A stretch of 64,000 nucleotides of DNA from Ensifer sp. PDNC004 (lineage in GTDB: Bacteria > Pseudomonadota > Alphaproteobacteria > Rhizobiales > Rhizobiaceae). Shown here piece by piece: positions 8,884 through 17,207 of the stretch; position 1 is the stretch's first letter, and the number at the start of each line of letters is the position of its first letter. The stretch covers positions 248,001 through 312,000 of the forward strand of contig NZ_CP070352.1 in NCBI RefSeq assembly GCF_016919405.1, written 5' to 3'. A model generated the notes under the pieces. That model saw nothing but the letters and a program-made list of their open reading frames with translations. It was not told where the DNA came from and made no database searches. Made by a program: the position numbers and the translations under genes.

Positions 8884-10653
8884 TCATCCAAAGGTGAAGA
8901 CGAAGGCTTCTGCGCCGGGCGCGAGGAAGCGGATCTCGAAGGTCCGCTCCCGGGCTTCGCCCGATTGGCGCACGAGCTGGTAAAGACGGGTCCCCGTAAC
9001 GGTACCTTTGCCGGCCGCATCGATATCCGCGCCATGGTCCGCGCCGGGCGCCACCCCATCGATGGTTATCTGAAACGGGACCGGCTTGCCGCCGGCGCCA
9101 GCGCCGAGCACCAGGTGCAGGTCCCGTGCGCGAAACCGGTAGGTGATACCCCCGCCAGCCTCGTTGAGGCGCGCCTCTTCGGCGCCGACCGTCCAGTTGC
9201 CGGTCAGCCCCCATTCATTGAGCCCCGGTTTGCCGACCGTGTACCGCGCGGACGTGTTGGCCGAAACGCCCTGAGGCGAGACGAAGTTTGCGGCGCGCGC
9301 ATAACCGACATAGGTCTCGCCGGATCCGAGACGTGCCAGGTCCGGCGAGGCCTCGGCACCCCTCGCGTCCGGTTTGACCAGATCGCCTTCGACCTTTTTC
9401 TTGCCGGCGGCTTCCGCCAGCAGCTCCTGGATCACCCGTTCGGAGCCCTCGTAATCGCCCTCGCCGAAATGGGTGTAGCGGATCTGCCCCTCGGCATCGA
9501 TGAAGTAGTGTGCCGGCCAGTAGCTGTTGGAGAAGGCGCGCCAGATGGCGAAATCGTTGTCGATCGCCACCGGATAGGTGATCTTGAAATCGCGCACCGC
9601 CTTTTCGACGTTGCCGATCTGTTTTTCGAAAGCGAATTCCGGAGCGTGCACGCCGATGACGACGAGGCCCTGGTCCCGATACTTCTCAGCCCAGGCCCGG
9701 ACATAGGGGATGGTGCGGATGCAGTTGATGCAGGAATAGGTCCAGAAATCGACAAGCACGACCTTGCCGCGGAGTTCTGCCGACGTCAGGGGCTTGGAAT
9801 TCAGCCATTGAACAGCACCGTCGAGCGACGGAAACTGTCCTTCGACCGGAAGGTCGCTGCGATAGACCGCCTGTCGCGTATCCTTTGCGGCAAGGGTCAT
9901 GCGCGTGCTTGCGACGCCTACGGGCGATGCACCACTGCGCAGGCGATCGAGGATCGACTGTTCGACGCCCGCCGTGCTCGCATAGGAAAGCTGCGCCAAA
10001 AGACCGGTATCGAGCCCCAGCGCGATCGCGCCGACGCCGGCAAGCACTGCGACGCCGAGACTCTGGCGGATGCGGTCGCCAAGGCCGAGAAAGCGCTTCA
10101 TCGCCGCGAATACTCGGGCGCCGGCCAGAACGGCGAGCGCCAGCGAGGTCGCAGCACCGGCCGCATAGGCGACAAGCAGCAGCGTCGTCTGCGCATTCGC
10201 GCCGTTCAGCGCCGCCCCTGTTAGCACCAGGCCAAGCACCGGCCCGGCACACGGCGCCCAGAGCAATCCGGTCGCAACGCCAAGGAGGATCGAGCCGCCG
10301 ACGCTGCCCTTCTCCCCGGTCGCGGCCTTCCGCGACAGTCGGTTGCCGAGTTCCACGAACGGACCGGTCACAAAGGCGGCAGCCCGCGTCGAGAGCAGTG
10401 TCACGCCGAAGACGGCGAGCATCGCGATCGCTGCGTAGCGGCCGTAGGCGTTTGCCTGCACAGCCCAGTTGCCACCAAGGGCTGCAAGCGAAGCGATACC
10501 CGCAAAGGTCACGATCTTGGCGAGCAGCATCGGAAGAATGCTGGTGGAAAAGGGTTGGCCAGCGCGGGCAAACACGAATGGCAGCACCGGCAGGATGCAG
10601 GGGCTGACGATCGTCAGCACGCCGGCAAGATAGGCTACAACAAAGAGGATCAT
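8884..10653 (-). CDS. dipZ: DipZ-type thiol-disulfide protein (CcdA membrane domain + thioredoxin-like domain)
   Basis: 589 residues if it starts at the second of two adjacent ATGs, which has the better spacing from GGAGA. Residues 1 to about 225 are a CcdA/DsbD-like membrane domain with its two redox cysteines C19 (SPCILP) and C135 (WAPCAGP). A redoxin domain follows with C308-I-N-C311 in a TYSCINC motif. The C-terminal part is the beta-rich domain typical of DipZ. The protein should pass electrons from cytoplasmic thioredoxin to periplasmic thiols, for cytochrome c maturation or protein repair. Two genes on the same strand follow. Confidence 0.9.
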   Translation of the reverse strand: MILFVVAYLAGVLTIVSPCILPVLPFVFARAGQPFSTSILPMLLAKIVTFAGIASLAALGGNWAVQANAYGRYAAIAMLAVFGVTLLSTRAAAFVTGPFVELGNRLSRKAATGEKGSVGGSILLGVATGLLWAPCAGPVLGLVLTGAALNGANAQTTLLLVAYAAGAATSLALAVLAGARVFAAMKRFLGLGDRIRQSLGVAVLAGVGAIALGLDTGLLAQLSYASTAGVEQSILDRLRSGASPVGVASTRMTLAAKDTRQAVYRSDLPVEGQFPSLDGAVQWLNSKPLTSAELRGKVVLVDFWTYSCINCIRTIPYVRAWAEKYRDQGLVVIGVHAPEFAFEKQIGNVEKAVRDFKITYPVAIDNDFAIWRAFSNSYWPAHYFIDAEGQIRYTHFGEGDYEGSERVIQELLAEAAGKKKVEGDLVKPDARGAEASPDLARLGSGETYVGYARAANFVSPQGVSANTSARYTVGKPGLNEWGLTGNWTVGAEEARLNEAGGGITYRFRARDLHLVLGAGAGGKPVPFQITIDGVAPGADHGADIDAAGKGTVTGTRLYQLVRQSGEARERTFEIRFLAPGAEAFVFTFG

Positions 10654-10804
10654 CATCGTCTCTCCGCATGGGATCGATGCTCGAGGCACAGATCGCTTAT
10701 CACGTGCGGCAGAGGACCATCGCGACGTATCGCGGATGTTTCCGGCAGGAGCGGATTTGTATCTCAATGCATCAGGGTCGTCCCCGACCATCGCAATTCG
10801 CGCA

Positions 10805-10832
10805 ATCAATATATTCCATGAGATATAACGGC
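10805..10832. promoter_or_regulatory. ModE-box-like operator
   Basis: Half-sites ATCAATATATT and GATATAACGGC are separated by exactly 6 nt. The ModE consensus (ATCGnTATATA, 6 nt, TATATAACGAT) is matched at 8 of 10 defined bases on the left and 8 of 11 on the right, and the spacing is exact. It lies about 40 nt before the binding-protein start. ModE with bound molybdate represses molybdate uptake genes, so this points to Mo/W control of the importer. It is a match by eye, not a scored motif. Confidence 0.65.
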
Positions 10833-10878
10833 ATGCCATAGTGCGGCCCGACCGATCCCTCTCGCTATCGTGGCCTCC

Positions 10879-11916
10879 ATGTTGAAATCTCTTGCGATAA
10901 TCTTTTCCGCCATGCTCGGCCTTGCCTCAGGCGCAGCCGAGGCGCGTACGATCACCGATGCCGCCGGGCGGACGGTCGAGGTTCCCGACACCATCACCCG
11001 CGTGCTTGCCGCCGGCCCGCCGGCCTCGGTACTCACCTACGTGCTGGCACCGGACAAGCTCGCCGGCTGGGTGCGGGAGCCGACGGAGGAACAAAAGGCA
11101 TATCTGATGCCGTCGGTCCGGGACCTGCCGACCTACGGCCAGCTCACGGGCAAGGGCGGCAGCGCCAATGTCGAGGCGGTGCTGGCCGCCAAGCCGGACA
11201 TCATTCTCGACGTCGGCACCGTCAACGACACCTACCGCTCGCTGGCCGACAAGGTGCAGGCGCAGACCGGCATTCCCTACGTGCTGATCGACGGCCGCTT
11301 CACCGATAGCGGCAAGACGCTGCGCGACGTCGGCGCCCTGCTTGGCGTGGCAGATCGGGCCGAAACGCTCGCGACCTATGCCGACCAGCGGATCAAGGAT
11401 CTGAACGACAACCTCGCCAAGATACCGGTCGATCAAAAGCCACGCGTCTACTATGGTCGCGGCCCGGAAGGCCTGGAAACGGGACTTGCCGGCTCGATCA
11501 ATGTCGAGATCCTCGAAGCCGTCGGCGCCGAAAACGTTGCGGCGGCAGCCGGCAAGGGCAGCCTGACCCAGGTATCGCTCGAACAGATCCTCTCCTGGAA
11601 CCCGGACGTCATCATCGCCGCAAGCGGCAAGTTCGCAGCTTCTGCCAAGAAGGACCCGCTATGGGCCGATGTGAAGGCAATCACCACAGGCCGGGTGTTC
11701 ACTGCGCCGTCCCTGCCCTACGGCTGGTTCGACTCGCCGCCTGCGATAAACCGACTGATCGGCGTCGTTTGGCTGCAGAAGCTGTTCTATCCCGATAGCT
11801 TCAAGGGCGATCTGAAGGCTGAGACCCGCGATTTCTACAAGCTGTTCTACCAGGTCGACCTGACGGAAGAACAAGTGGCCACGCTCCTGAAGGGGGCGGT
11901 GCCGGCTTCGAGATGA
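10879..11916 (+). CDS. ABC importer binding protein, FecB/BtuF type; candidate molybdate/tungstate
   Basis: 345 residues from ATG 10879 (GTG 10870 is an alternative). A signal peptide (MLKSLAIIFSAMLGLASG, cleavage near AEA) precedes a two-lobed periplasmic domain of the class joined by a long helix, starting ITDAAGRTVEVP. Proteins of this fold bind siderophores, cobalamin or haem, and in Haemophilus MolA they bind molybdate/tungstate. The upstream ModE-like box, and the Mop gene at the far end, favour molybdate or tungstate here. The ATGA overlap with the permease shows coupled translation. Confidence 0.85.
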   Translation: MLKSLAIIFSAMLGLASGAAEARTITDAAGRTVEVPDTITRVLAAGPPASVLTYVLAPDKLAGWVREPTEEQKAYLMPSVRDLPTYGQLTGKGGSANVEAVLAAKPDIILDVGTVNDTYRSLADKVQAQTGIPYVLIDGRFTDSGKTLRDVGALLGVADRAETLATYADQRIKDLNDNLAKIPVDQKPRVYYGRGPEGLETGLAGSINVEILEAVGAENVAAAAGKGSLTQVSLEQILSWNPDVIIAASGKFAASAKKDPLWADVKAITTGRVFTAPSLPYGWFDSPPAINRLIGVVWLQKLFYPDSFKGDLKAETRDFYKLFYQVDLTEEQVATLLKGAVPASR

Positions 11917-12947
11917 ACCGGAGACAGGAAACATCGGAAATGACGGTCGACGGGCGCAAGGGCAATCTCTGGCTCCTCGTCGGCCCCCTCCTGCTGTTGG
12001 CCCTGGTGTCGATGTCTGTCGGCAAATATGCCGGCCCTGCGGAAATCGCCGGGGCACTGCGCGCGGCCCTGTCGGGACAGCCGAGCGATCCCGTTCTTTC
12101 GACCGTGCTCTGGAATGTGCGGCTGCCGCGCGTTGCAGGCGCGATGCTGATCGGCGCGGCACTTGCCGCAGCCGGCGCCACCTATCAGGGGCTTTTCCGC
12201 AATCCGCTCGTTTCGCCGGATATCCTCGGCGTTTCCGGCGGCGCCAGTCTCGGCGCCGTCATCGGTATCTTTCTGTCGCTGCCGGTCCTCGCAATCCAGA
12301 CGATCAGCTTTGCCGGTGGGCTGCTTGCGGTCGCCGCGGTCTATGCTGTCGGCTTGGCGATCCGCGGACGCGATCCGGCCCTGACATTGGTCCTGGCGGG
12401 GATTGCCATCGGCGCCCTTGTGGGTGCTGGCATATCGCTCATCAAAATCCTTGCCGATCCCTATGACCAGCTGCCGGCGATCACCTACTGGCTGCTCGGC
12501 AGCCTGACGGCGATCACCCGTCTCGACATCGTCTCGATCCTGCCTGCGCTTTTGATCGGGCTTGTGCCGCTGGTGCTTTTTCGCTGGCGTATGAACCTGA
12601 TGACGCTCGGCGACGAGGAAGCACAGACCCTGGGCGTCGACACGCGTGTGACCCGCGCTCTGCTGATCGCGGCAGCGACGCTCATCACCGCGGCGGCCGT
12701 CTCCGTAAGCGGCGTCATCGGCTGGATCGGCCTTGTCATCCCGCACATCGCGCGCATGCTGGTCGGCCCGGACTTCCGCCGCCTGCTGCCGGCGTCGATG
12801 ATCGCCGGAGCTGCCTATCTGCTTGTTGTCGACATGCTGGCGCGCAGCATAGCGCTCGTCGAAGTGCCGCTCGGCATTCTGACGGCGGCCGTTGGCGCGC
12901 CCTTCTTCCTTTGGCTGCTCGCCTCCGGCCGGAAGGCCTGGCAATGA
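11913..12947 (+). CDS. ABC importer permease, FecCD/BtuC family
   Basis: 344 residues with about ten hydrophobic segments, and the family motif AGATYQGLFRNPLVSPDILG in the third helix/loop region (residues about 86-105). Near the C-terminus GVIGWIGLVIPHIARML is the usual coupling-helix region. It starts at ATG 11913, inside the stop codon of the binding protein, and its own stop overlaps the ATPase start. It forms the channel of the importer. Confidence 0.92.
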   Translation: MNRRQETSEMTVDGRKGNLWLLVGPLLLLALVSMSVGKYAGPAEIAGALRAALSGQPSDPVLSTVLWNVRLPRVAGAMLIGAALAAAGATYQGLFRNPLVSPDILGVSGGASLGAVIGIFLSLPVLAIQTISFAGGLLAVAAVYAVGLAIRGRDPALTLVLAGIAIGALVGAGISLIKILADPYDQLPAITYWLLGSLTAITRLDIVSILPALLIGLVPLVLFRWRMNLMTLGDEEAQTLGVDTRVTRALLIAAATLITAAAVSVSGVIGWIGLVIPHIARMLVGPDFRRLLPASMIAGAAYLLVVDMLARSIALVEVPLGILTAAVGAPFFLWLLASGRKAWQ

Positions 12948-13768
12948 CGCTGGAGATCAGGAATCTCTCCTTTGGCTATGGCCAACGCTCGGTGGGTGAG
13001 AATGTCTCCCTGTCGCTTGCATCCGGCGAGGTTCTGGCCCTGCTCGGCCCCAACGGCGCCGGCAAGACGACGCTGTTCAAGACCGTCCTCGGCCTTCTGC
13101 CAGTCAGGGCTGGAGACATTCTCCTGGACGGGCGACCGCTTTCCGCCTGGCCACGGCGTGAGCGCGCCAAGCAGATCGCCTATGTGCCGCAGGCGCATGC
13201 CGCACTCTTCCCATTTACGGTGCTGGAGGTTGTCTTGATGGGGCGAGCCCCTCATCTCGCGCCGTTCTCCTCGCCTGGCACCCGCGATCGCCGGATTGCT
13301 CTGGACGCGCTTGCCGGCCTCGGCATGTCCCACCTTGCCCTGCGCGCCTATACCGAGATCAGCGGTGGCGAGCGCCAGATGGCGTTGATCGCTCGCGCGC
13401 TGACGCAGGAACCCGCCATCCTCGTCATGGACGAGCCGACCGCCAATCTCGACTACGGCAACCAGATGCGGGTGCTTTCGCATGTCCGGGCGCTGAAGGA
13501 ACAGGGGCTTTCTGTTGTGCTTTCGACGCACAATCCGGATCACACCTTCCTCGTTGCGGACCGGGTCGCCCTTCTCCATGCAGCAAAGCTTATCGCGCTC
13601 GGCTTGCCCAAGGACGTGTTGACGCCCACCGCCCTCAAACAACTCTACGACATCGATGTGGTGATCGGCTCGATCGACGGCAGCGAGGCCCGCCTCTGTG
13701 CGCCGCGCCTCACCGCCCCCTCTGCAAGGAAAGGAACAGACCATGGTTCGCCAGAACGAAATCCGTGA
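12944..13768 (+). CDS. ABC importer ATPase, FecE/BtuD family
   Basis: 274 residues. Walker A GPNGAGKTT, signature ISGGERQ, Walker B ILVMDEPT and the switch His in STHNPD are all present. Start at ATG 12944, which overlaps the permease stop (ATGA). The frame continues past the usual end of such ATPases with a short tail and overlaps the next gene by 26 nt, another sign of one transcript. It powers the importer encoded by the two genes before it. Confidence 0.93.
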   Translation: MTLEIRNLSFGYGQRSVGENVSLSLASGEVLALLGPNGAGKTTLFKTVLGLLPVRAGDILLDGRPLSAWPRRERAKQIAYVPQAHAALFPFTVLEVVLMGRAPHLAPFSSPGTRDRRIALDALAGLGMSHLALRAYTEISGGERQMALIARALTQEPAILVMDEPTANLDYGNQMRVLSHVRALKEQGLSVVLSTHNPDHTFLVADRVALLHAAKLIALGLPKDVLTPTALKQLYDIDVVIGSIDGSEARLCAPRLTAPSARKGTDHGSPERNP

Positions 13769-14264
13769 GAACGAGGTGGCCGTGGCGCCGCCCGCACCAA
13801 CCGACGCCGGTCTCGTCTTTATCGGCCGCATTTCCACGCCTTGGACGTCGCGCATGGAAACCCCACGCCAGGGGCGGCATGACGGCCCGGTCTGCCGCAT
13901 CGAAATCTTCGAACCCTGGGTTCTCGCTCTGAAAGGCGTGGAAGCGTTCGAGCGACTGGAAATACTTTACTGGCTCGATCGCTCGCGGCGCGACCTGGTG
14001 CTGCAGAGCCCCGCCAGCAACGGCGAAGTGCACGGAACATTCTCGCTACGCTCGCCGGTTCGGCCGAACCCGATCGGCACCTCGATCGTCAAGCTCGAGG
14101 CAGTGGAAGGCTCGAGCCTTCTCGTTCGCGGTCTTGACTGCCTCGACGGCACGCCGCTCATCGATCTCAAGCCCGACCGGACGCTGTTCAAGCCGATTGC
14201 GCCGCCGCAACGCGGCGACTTTGAGACCGGCGACGGCAACGTGCATCATTGCCAGAAGGCGTAA
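13743..14264 (+). CDS. trmO: TrmO/TsaA-like tRNA m6t6A37 methyltransferase
   Basis: 173 residues from MVRQNEIRENE behind AAGGAA. The TsaA/TrmO beta-barrel is recognisable: GLVFIGRISTPW near the start, IEIFEPWVLALKGVEAFERL, and the SAM/tRNA-site motif SPVRPNPIGTSIVKL, then DLKPD. The E. coli enzyme (YaeB) N6-methylates t6A37 in threonine tRNAs using SAM. Here it is the fourth gene of a metal-oxyanion importer operon, overlapping the ATPase gene, which is unexpected for a tRNA modification enzyme. A different substrate cannot be excluded. Confidence 0.85.
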   Translation: MVRQNEIRENEVAVAPPAPTDAGLVFIGRISTPWTSRMETPRQGRHDGPVCRIEIFEPWVLALKGVEAFERLEILYWLDRSRRDLVLQSPASNGEVHGTFSLRSPVRPNPIGTSIVKLEAVEGSSLLVRGLDCLDGTPLIDLKPDRTLFKPIAPPQRGDFETGDGNVHHCQKA

Positions 14265-14322
14265 TCCGGCCGCGGTTTGGCGAGGCGCGACGGTCGGCTC
14301 GCGCGCCCTTGCCGCAAGCCTA

Positions 14323-14529
14323 TCAGTCGATACCGACCATGACGTCCGAAGCCTTGATGACCGCGTAAGCTTCGCCGCCAACCTTCAGGCCGAGTTCGTC
14401 GACCGACTCGTTGGTGATCGCAGCCGTCACGATCGAGCCGCCGACATCGATCCGGACATGGGCGGTGGTCGCGCCCTTGACGACTTCGACGATTTTGCCC
14501 TTGAGGCGGTTGCGTGCGCTGATTTTCAT
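14323..14529 (-). CDS. mop: Molybdenum-pterin-binding protein Mop (single TOBE domain)
   Basis: 68 residues, one complete TOBE/Mop domain from MKISARNRLKGKI, with the family pattern ISARN, VKGATTAHVRIDVG and ITNESVDELGL. Mop proteins form hexamers that store or buffer molybdate in the cytoplasm. It converges with the importer operon and has a good ribosome site (GGAGGAG). I saw no ModE-like site in front of it. Its position next to the importer supports a molybdate role for the locus. Confidence 0.92.
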   Translation of the reverse strand: MKISARNRLKGKIVEVVKGATTAHVRIDVGGSIVTAAITNESVDELGLKVGGEAYAVIKASDVMVGID

Positions 14530-14691
14530 GCGGTTCTCCTCCGTGTTGGCTAGGCTGAATGTCGCGTTGCCGCGTTCATCCGCCAGGCCGGACGGGGTTT
14601 ATCCCGGATCGGCGCTGCGAATAGCAGCCTGCGAGGCGAAACGGTATCATCGTCGCGCAGGGACGTGCAGTCTCCCCACGGCATTGTCATG

Positions 14692-15465
14692 TCAATCGCG
14701 GAGGGTGATCCACACCGGCGCATGATCGCTCGCGCCCTCCATGCCACGAACCTCGCGGTCGATGCCGGCGCCGGTCAGCTTACGGGAAAGCTTCCGGCTG
14801 AGGAGCATATGATCGAGCCGAAGCCCCGCGTCGCGCTGCCAACGGTTCCGGCGATAGTCCCAGAAGGTGAAAAGCTTTTCTTTCGGGTGTTTTTTGCGCA
14901 AGGCGTCGAGCCAGCCCTGATCGAGAAGGTCGCGGAATGCGGCGCGGCTTTCCGGCTGGACCAACGCGTTGTCGTCATAGGAGGTCGTCGGGTAGATGTC
15001 GCGCGGCTCCGGAACGATGTTGTAGTCGCCGGCAAGCACGACAGGCAGATCGAGCGCGTAGAGCTCGGCCGCATGCTTGGCAAAACGCTCGTGCCAGCCA
15101 AGCTTGTAGACGAACTTCGGGCCTGGCCGCGGGTTGCCGTTGGGCGCGTAGAGACAGGCGACCAGGAGGCCGCTGACCGCAGCCTCGATATAACGCGCCT
15201 CGGCATCCGACGGGTCATGGTCGAGCCCGACACGGGTCAGCACCGGCTCGCTGCCGCGGGAGAGGATCGCCACACCGTTCCATGCGGATTGTCCCTGCCA
15301 GACCGCGCCATAACCGGCCGCCTCGATCGCCGAGCGTGGGAACTGCCGATCGGTCGCCTTCAACTCCTGCAGGCAAACGATGTCCGGCTCCGCCTCGCCC
15401 AGCCAGGCGATCAGGTTATCGAGCCGCCTGTTGATGCCGTTGATGTTGAAGCTGGCGATCTTCAT
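14692..15465 (-). CDS. xthA: Exodeoxyribonuclease III (AP endonuclease)
   Basis: 257 residues, complete ExoIII fold. The catalytic set is visible: N7 in FNING, E34 in QELKA, Y106 and N109 in LYAPNG, D147 and N149 in GDYNI, and the terminal SDHAPVW with its Asp-His. It cleaves at abasic sites and removes 3' blocks from DNA ends. It is the last gene of a five-gene minus-strand operon with ligD and ku, 13 nt after the hydrolase gene. Cleaning 3' ends would fit an end-joining operon. Confidence 0.93.
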   Translation of the reverse strand: MKIASFNINGINRRLDNLIAWLGEAEPDIVCLQELKATDRQFPRSAIEAAGYGAVWQGQSAWNGVAILSRGSEPVLTRVGLDHDPSDAEARYIEAAVSGLLVACLYAPNGNPRPGPKFVYKLGWHERFAKHAAELYALDLPVVLAGDYNIVPEPRDIYPTTSYDDNALVQPESRAAFRDLLDQGWLDALRKKHPKEKLFTFWDYRRNRWQRDAGLRLDHMLLSRKLSRKLTGAGIDREVRGMEGASDHAPVWITLRD

Positions 15466-15478
15466 CCCGGCGATCGGA

Positions 15479-16120
15479 TCAGCGTGTCAGCCGGGCAGCC
15501 CAGGCTGCCACCGCATCGGCCAAGGTCCTTAAATGATCGGCAGTCGAAAAGCCGGAAATGCTCTTGCGCGGTTTGAGGTCATGGTCTCCGTCCTCGAGCC
15601 ACAGGACTTCGATCGCATTGGAAAGCACGTAGTTTTGCACTTCCTCGCGCGTGCCGAATTCGTCGCGCGTTCCCTGGCAGATCAGCGTCGGCGTCTTGAG
15701 GTCGGCCAGGTGCTTGGTGCGCAGCTGCTCGGGCTTGGCCGGCAGATGAAAGGGATAGCCGAGGCAGAGCAGCCCGGTGATCCTGCCGGCCGCATGCAAC
15801 GGATCGGCGACCATGCTCGCGACGCGTCCCCCCATCGACTTGCCGCCGATGATAAGTGGGCCTTTGACGTCCAGATCGTCGATGGCGGCGAGGTATTCCG
15901 GATTAAGCGTGTCGGCGCGGGGCGGCGGTTTGCGCCCCTCCACCGTGCGCCTTGCCGCCATATAGCCGAACTCGAAGCGCGCGACGCGAAAGCCTGCCGT
16001 AGCAAGCGCCCCTGCGGTCGCGGTCATCGACGCCGAATCCATCGGCGCGCCGGCGCCATGGGCAAGGAGGATGGTGACCGCGGCATCGTCGGGTCCGTCG
16101 AAGAGAAATTTGTCGCCCAT
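15479..16120 (-). CDS. Alpha/beta hydrolase, KANL3/Tex30-like
   Basis: 213 residues from MGDKFLFDGP, one base after the stop of the BRCT-TPR gene (TGATATG). It has HGAGAPMDS at 21-29, the nucleophile elbow GGKSMGGR with S95, and GDHDLKPRK near residue 185 with the catalytic His. This is the bacterial Tex30/KANL3-like hydrolase group, whose substrates are unknown. It sits between two DNA-repair-type genes in the operon, but it has no known repair role. Confidence 0.88.
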   Translation of the reverse strand: MGDKFLFDGPDDAAVTILLAHGAGAPMDSASMTATAGALATAGFRVARFEFGYMAARRTVEGRKPPPRADTLNPEYLAAIDDLDVKGPLIIGGKSMGGRVASMVADPLHAAGRITGLLCLGYPFHLPAKPEQLRTKHLADLKTPTLICQGTRDEFGTREEVQNYVLSNAIEVLWLEDGDHDLKPRKSISGFSTADHLRTLADAVAAWAARLTR

Positions 16121-16121
16121 A

Positions 16122-17207
16122 TCAGCCTGCTGTTCTCGAGCGGTCCTGCAGGTCGACATATTGCACGCCGCGCTCCGCCGTTCGCGCCCATTCGCTATCG
16201 CTATCGAGTTCGAGATAGCGGCTCCACCAGCGTCTCGCCTCCGCGAGATCGCCGGCATCGAATTCGAGTTTCGCCAGATTGAAGACGGCGTCGGCATAGT
16301 CGTCGTCGATCTCGATCGCCTTCCTGAGATGCCGGCGCGCGGCGTCGATCCGCCCCCGTTCGTTCATCAGCCCCGCGAGGTTGAACCAGGCCTCGACGAA
16401 GGATGGATCGAGCTTGATGGCACGGGCGTAATCATGGGCGGCATCAAGCTCGCGCCCCGCCGCCTTCAGGCAATTGGCGCGGTTGAAGGCGGCGACCGAA
16501 TCCGTCCGGTCCATGGCTAGATAGCGCTGATAGAAGGCCGCAGCCTCCAGGTAGTCGCCATTGGCTTCCGCCTCCTCGGCCATATCGAAGAGATCTTCCA
16601 AAGCGGCATCGTCGGGTGCGTCGAGATCAAAGAGCAATTGCCCATTCAGCTCGCTCAAGCCCTCGGCGCTGCGCGCATAGATCGCATCGGTCCCGCCATG
16701 ATGCAGCGAAAGCGCCGTCAACGAGGCGACCGGTCCGGAGCGATGAACGGACCGGGCGATCGCGCTCCAACTCGCCCCGCTGGCAATCAGCTCGGCATAT
16801 TTCCGGGCAAGTATGAGGTCGCGGAACGAATAAGGCTCGCGGTCATGCTCGAAAGCGTCGAACAGGGAGAGCAGGTCGAAGACCCGCGGCGAGAGCCTCG
16901 CCTGATCGATCAGCGACTGGCGACTGAGCGCGGATGCCACCGGCACGGACATCAACCCCAGAAGGCGAAGAAAGCCGTTTTCGCTGACAAGCCATCGCCC
17001 GCTTTCGCGTTCGCCATCGAAGCGGGCTTCGATCTCCGCCTCGCTCGATTTGGCAAGCAGACTACGGCCGAACACCAGATAGGTCGTCTGCCGCGTGACG
17101 CCGCGACGCAGGTGTCCGTGCTGGCGCTCGACCTCGCGCGCCACCAGCCGGCGCGGGAAGGCCGAGAGCGCCCCGACGATACCGAATGTCTGGCCTGCTA
17201 CAGCCAT
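16122..17207 (-). CDS. BRCT-like domain + TPR repeat protein in the NHEJ operon
   Basis: 361 residues. The N-terminal 60-80 residues look like a BRCT domain (QTFGIVGALSAFPRR, then TRQTTYLVFGRSLL, compare the TDYLV motif of BRCT domains). The middle (about 95-210) is helical. Residues from about 215 carry tandem TPR repeats such as AAFYQRYLAMD, AFNRANCLKAAGRELDAA and AWFNLAGLMNERGRIDAA. The start codon shares one base with the ku stop (TAATG). BRCT domains bind phosphopeptides or DNA ends and TPRs bind proteins, so a scaffold for end joining is plausible. No experimental role is known to me. Confidence 0.8.
   Translation of the reverse strand: MAVAGQTFGIVGALSAFPRRLVAREVERQHGHLRRGVTRQTTYLVFGRSLLAKSSEAEIEARFDGERESGRWLVSENGFLRLLGLMSVPVASALSRQSLIDQARLSPRVFDLLSLFDAFEHDREPYSFRDLILARKYAELIASGASWSAIARSVHRSGPVASLTALSLHHGGTDAIYARSAEGLSELNGQLLFDLDAPDDAALEDLFDMAEEAEANGDYLEAAAFYQRYLAMDRTDSVAAFNRANCLKAAGRELDAAHDYARAIKLDPSFVEAWFNLAGLMNERGRIDAARRHLRKAIEIDDDYADAVFNLAKLEFDAGDLAEARRWWSRYLELDSDSEWARTAERGVQYVDLQDRSRTAG

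Noticed and set aside
11847..12944. A 365-codon open frame antisense to the importer permease
   Set aside because: Low-complexity Arg/Asp/Gln-rich product over a well-conserved membrane protein gene.
10879..13768. Ferric-siderophore function as the first label for the importer
   Set aside because: No Fur-type site was seen, no TonB receptor or siderophore gene is near, and a ModE-like box plus Mop point to Mo/W. Iron is still possible.
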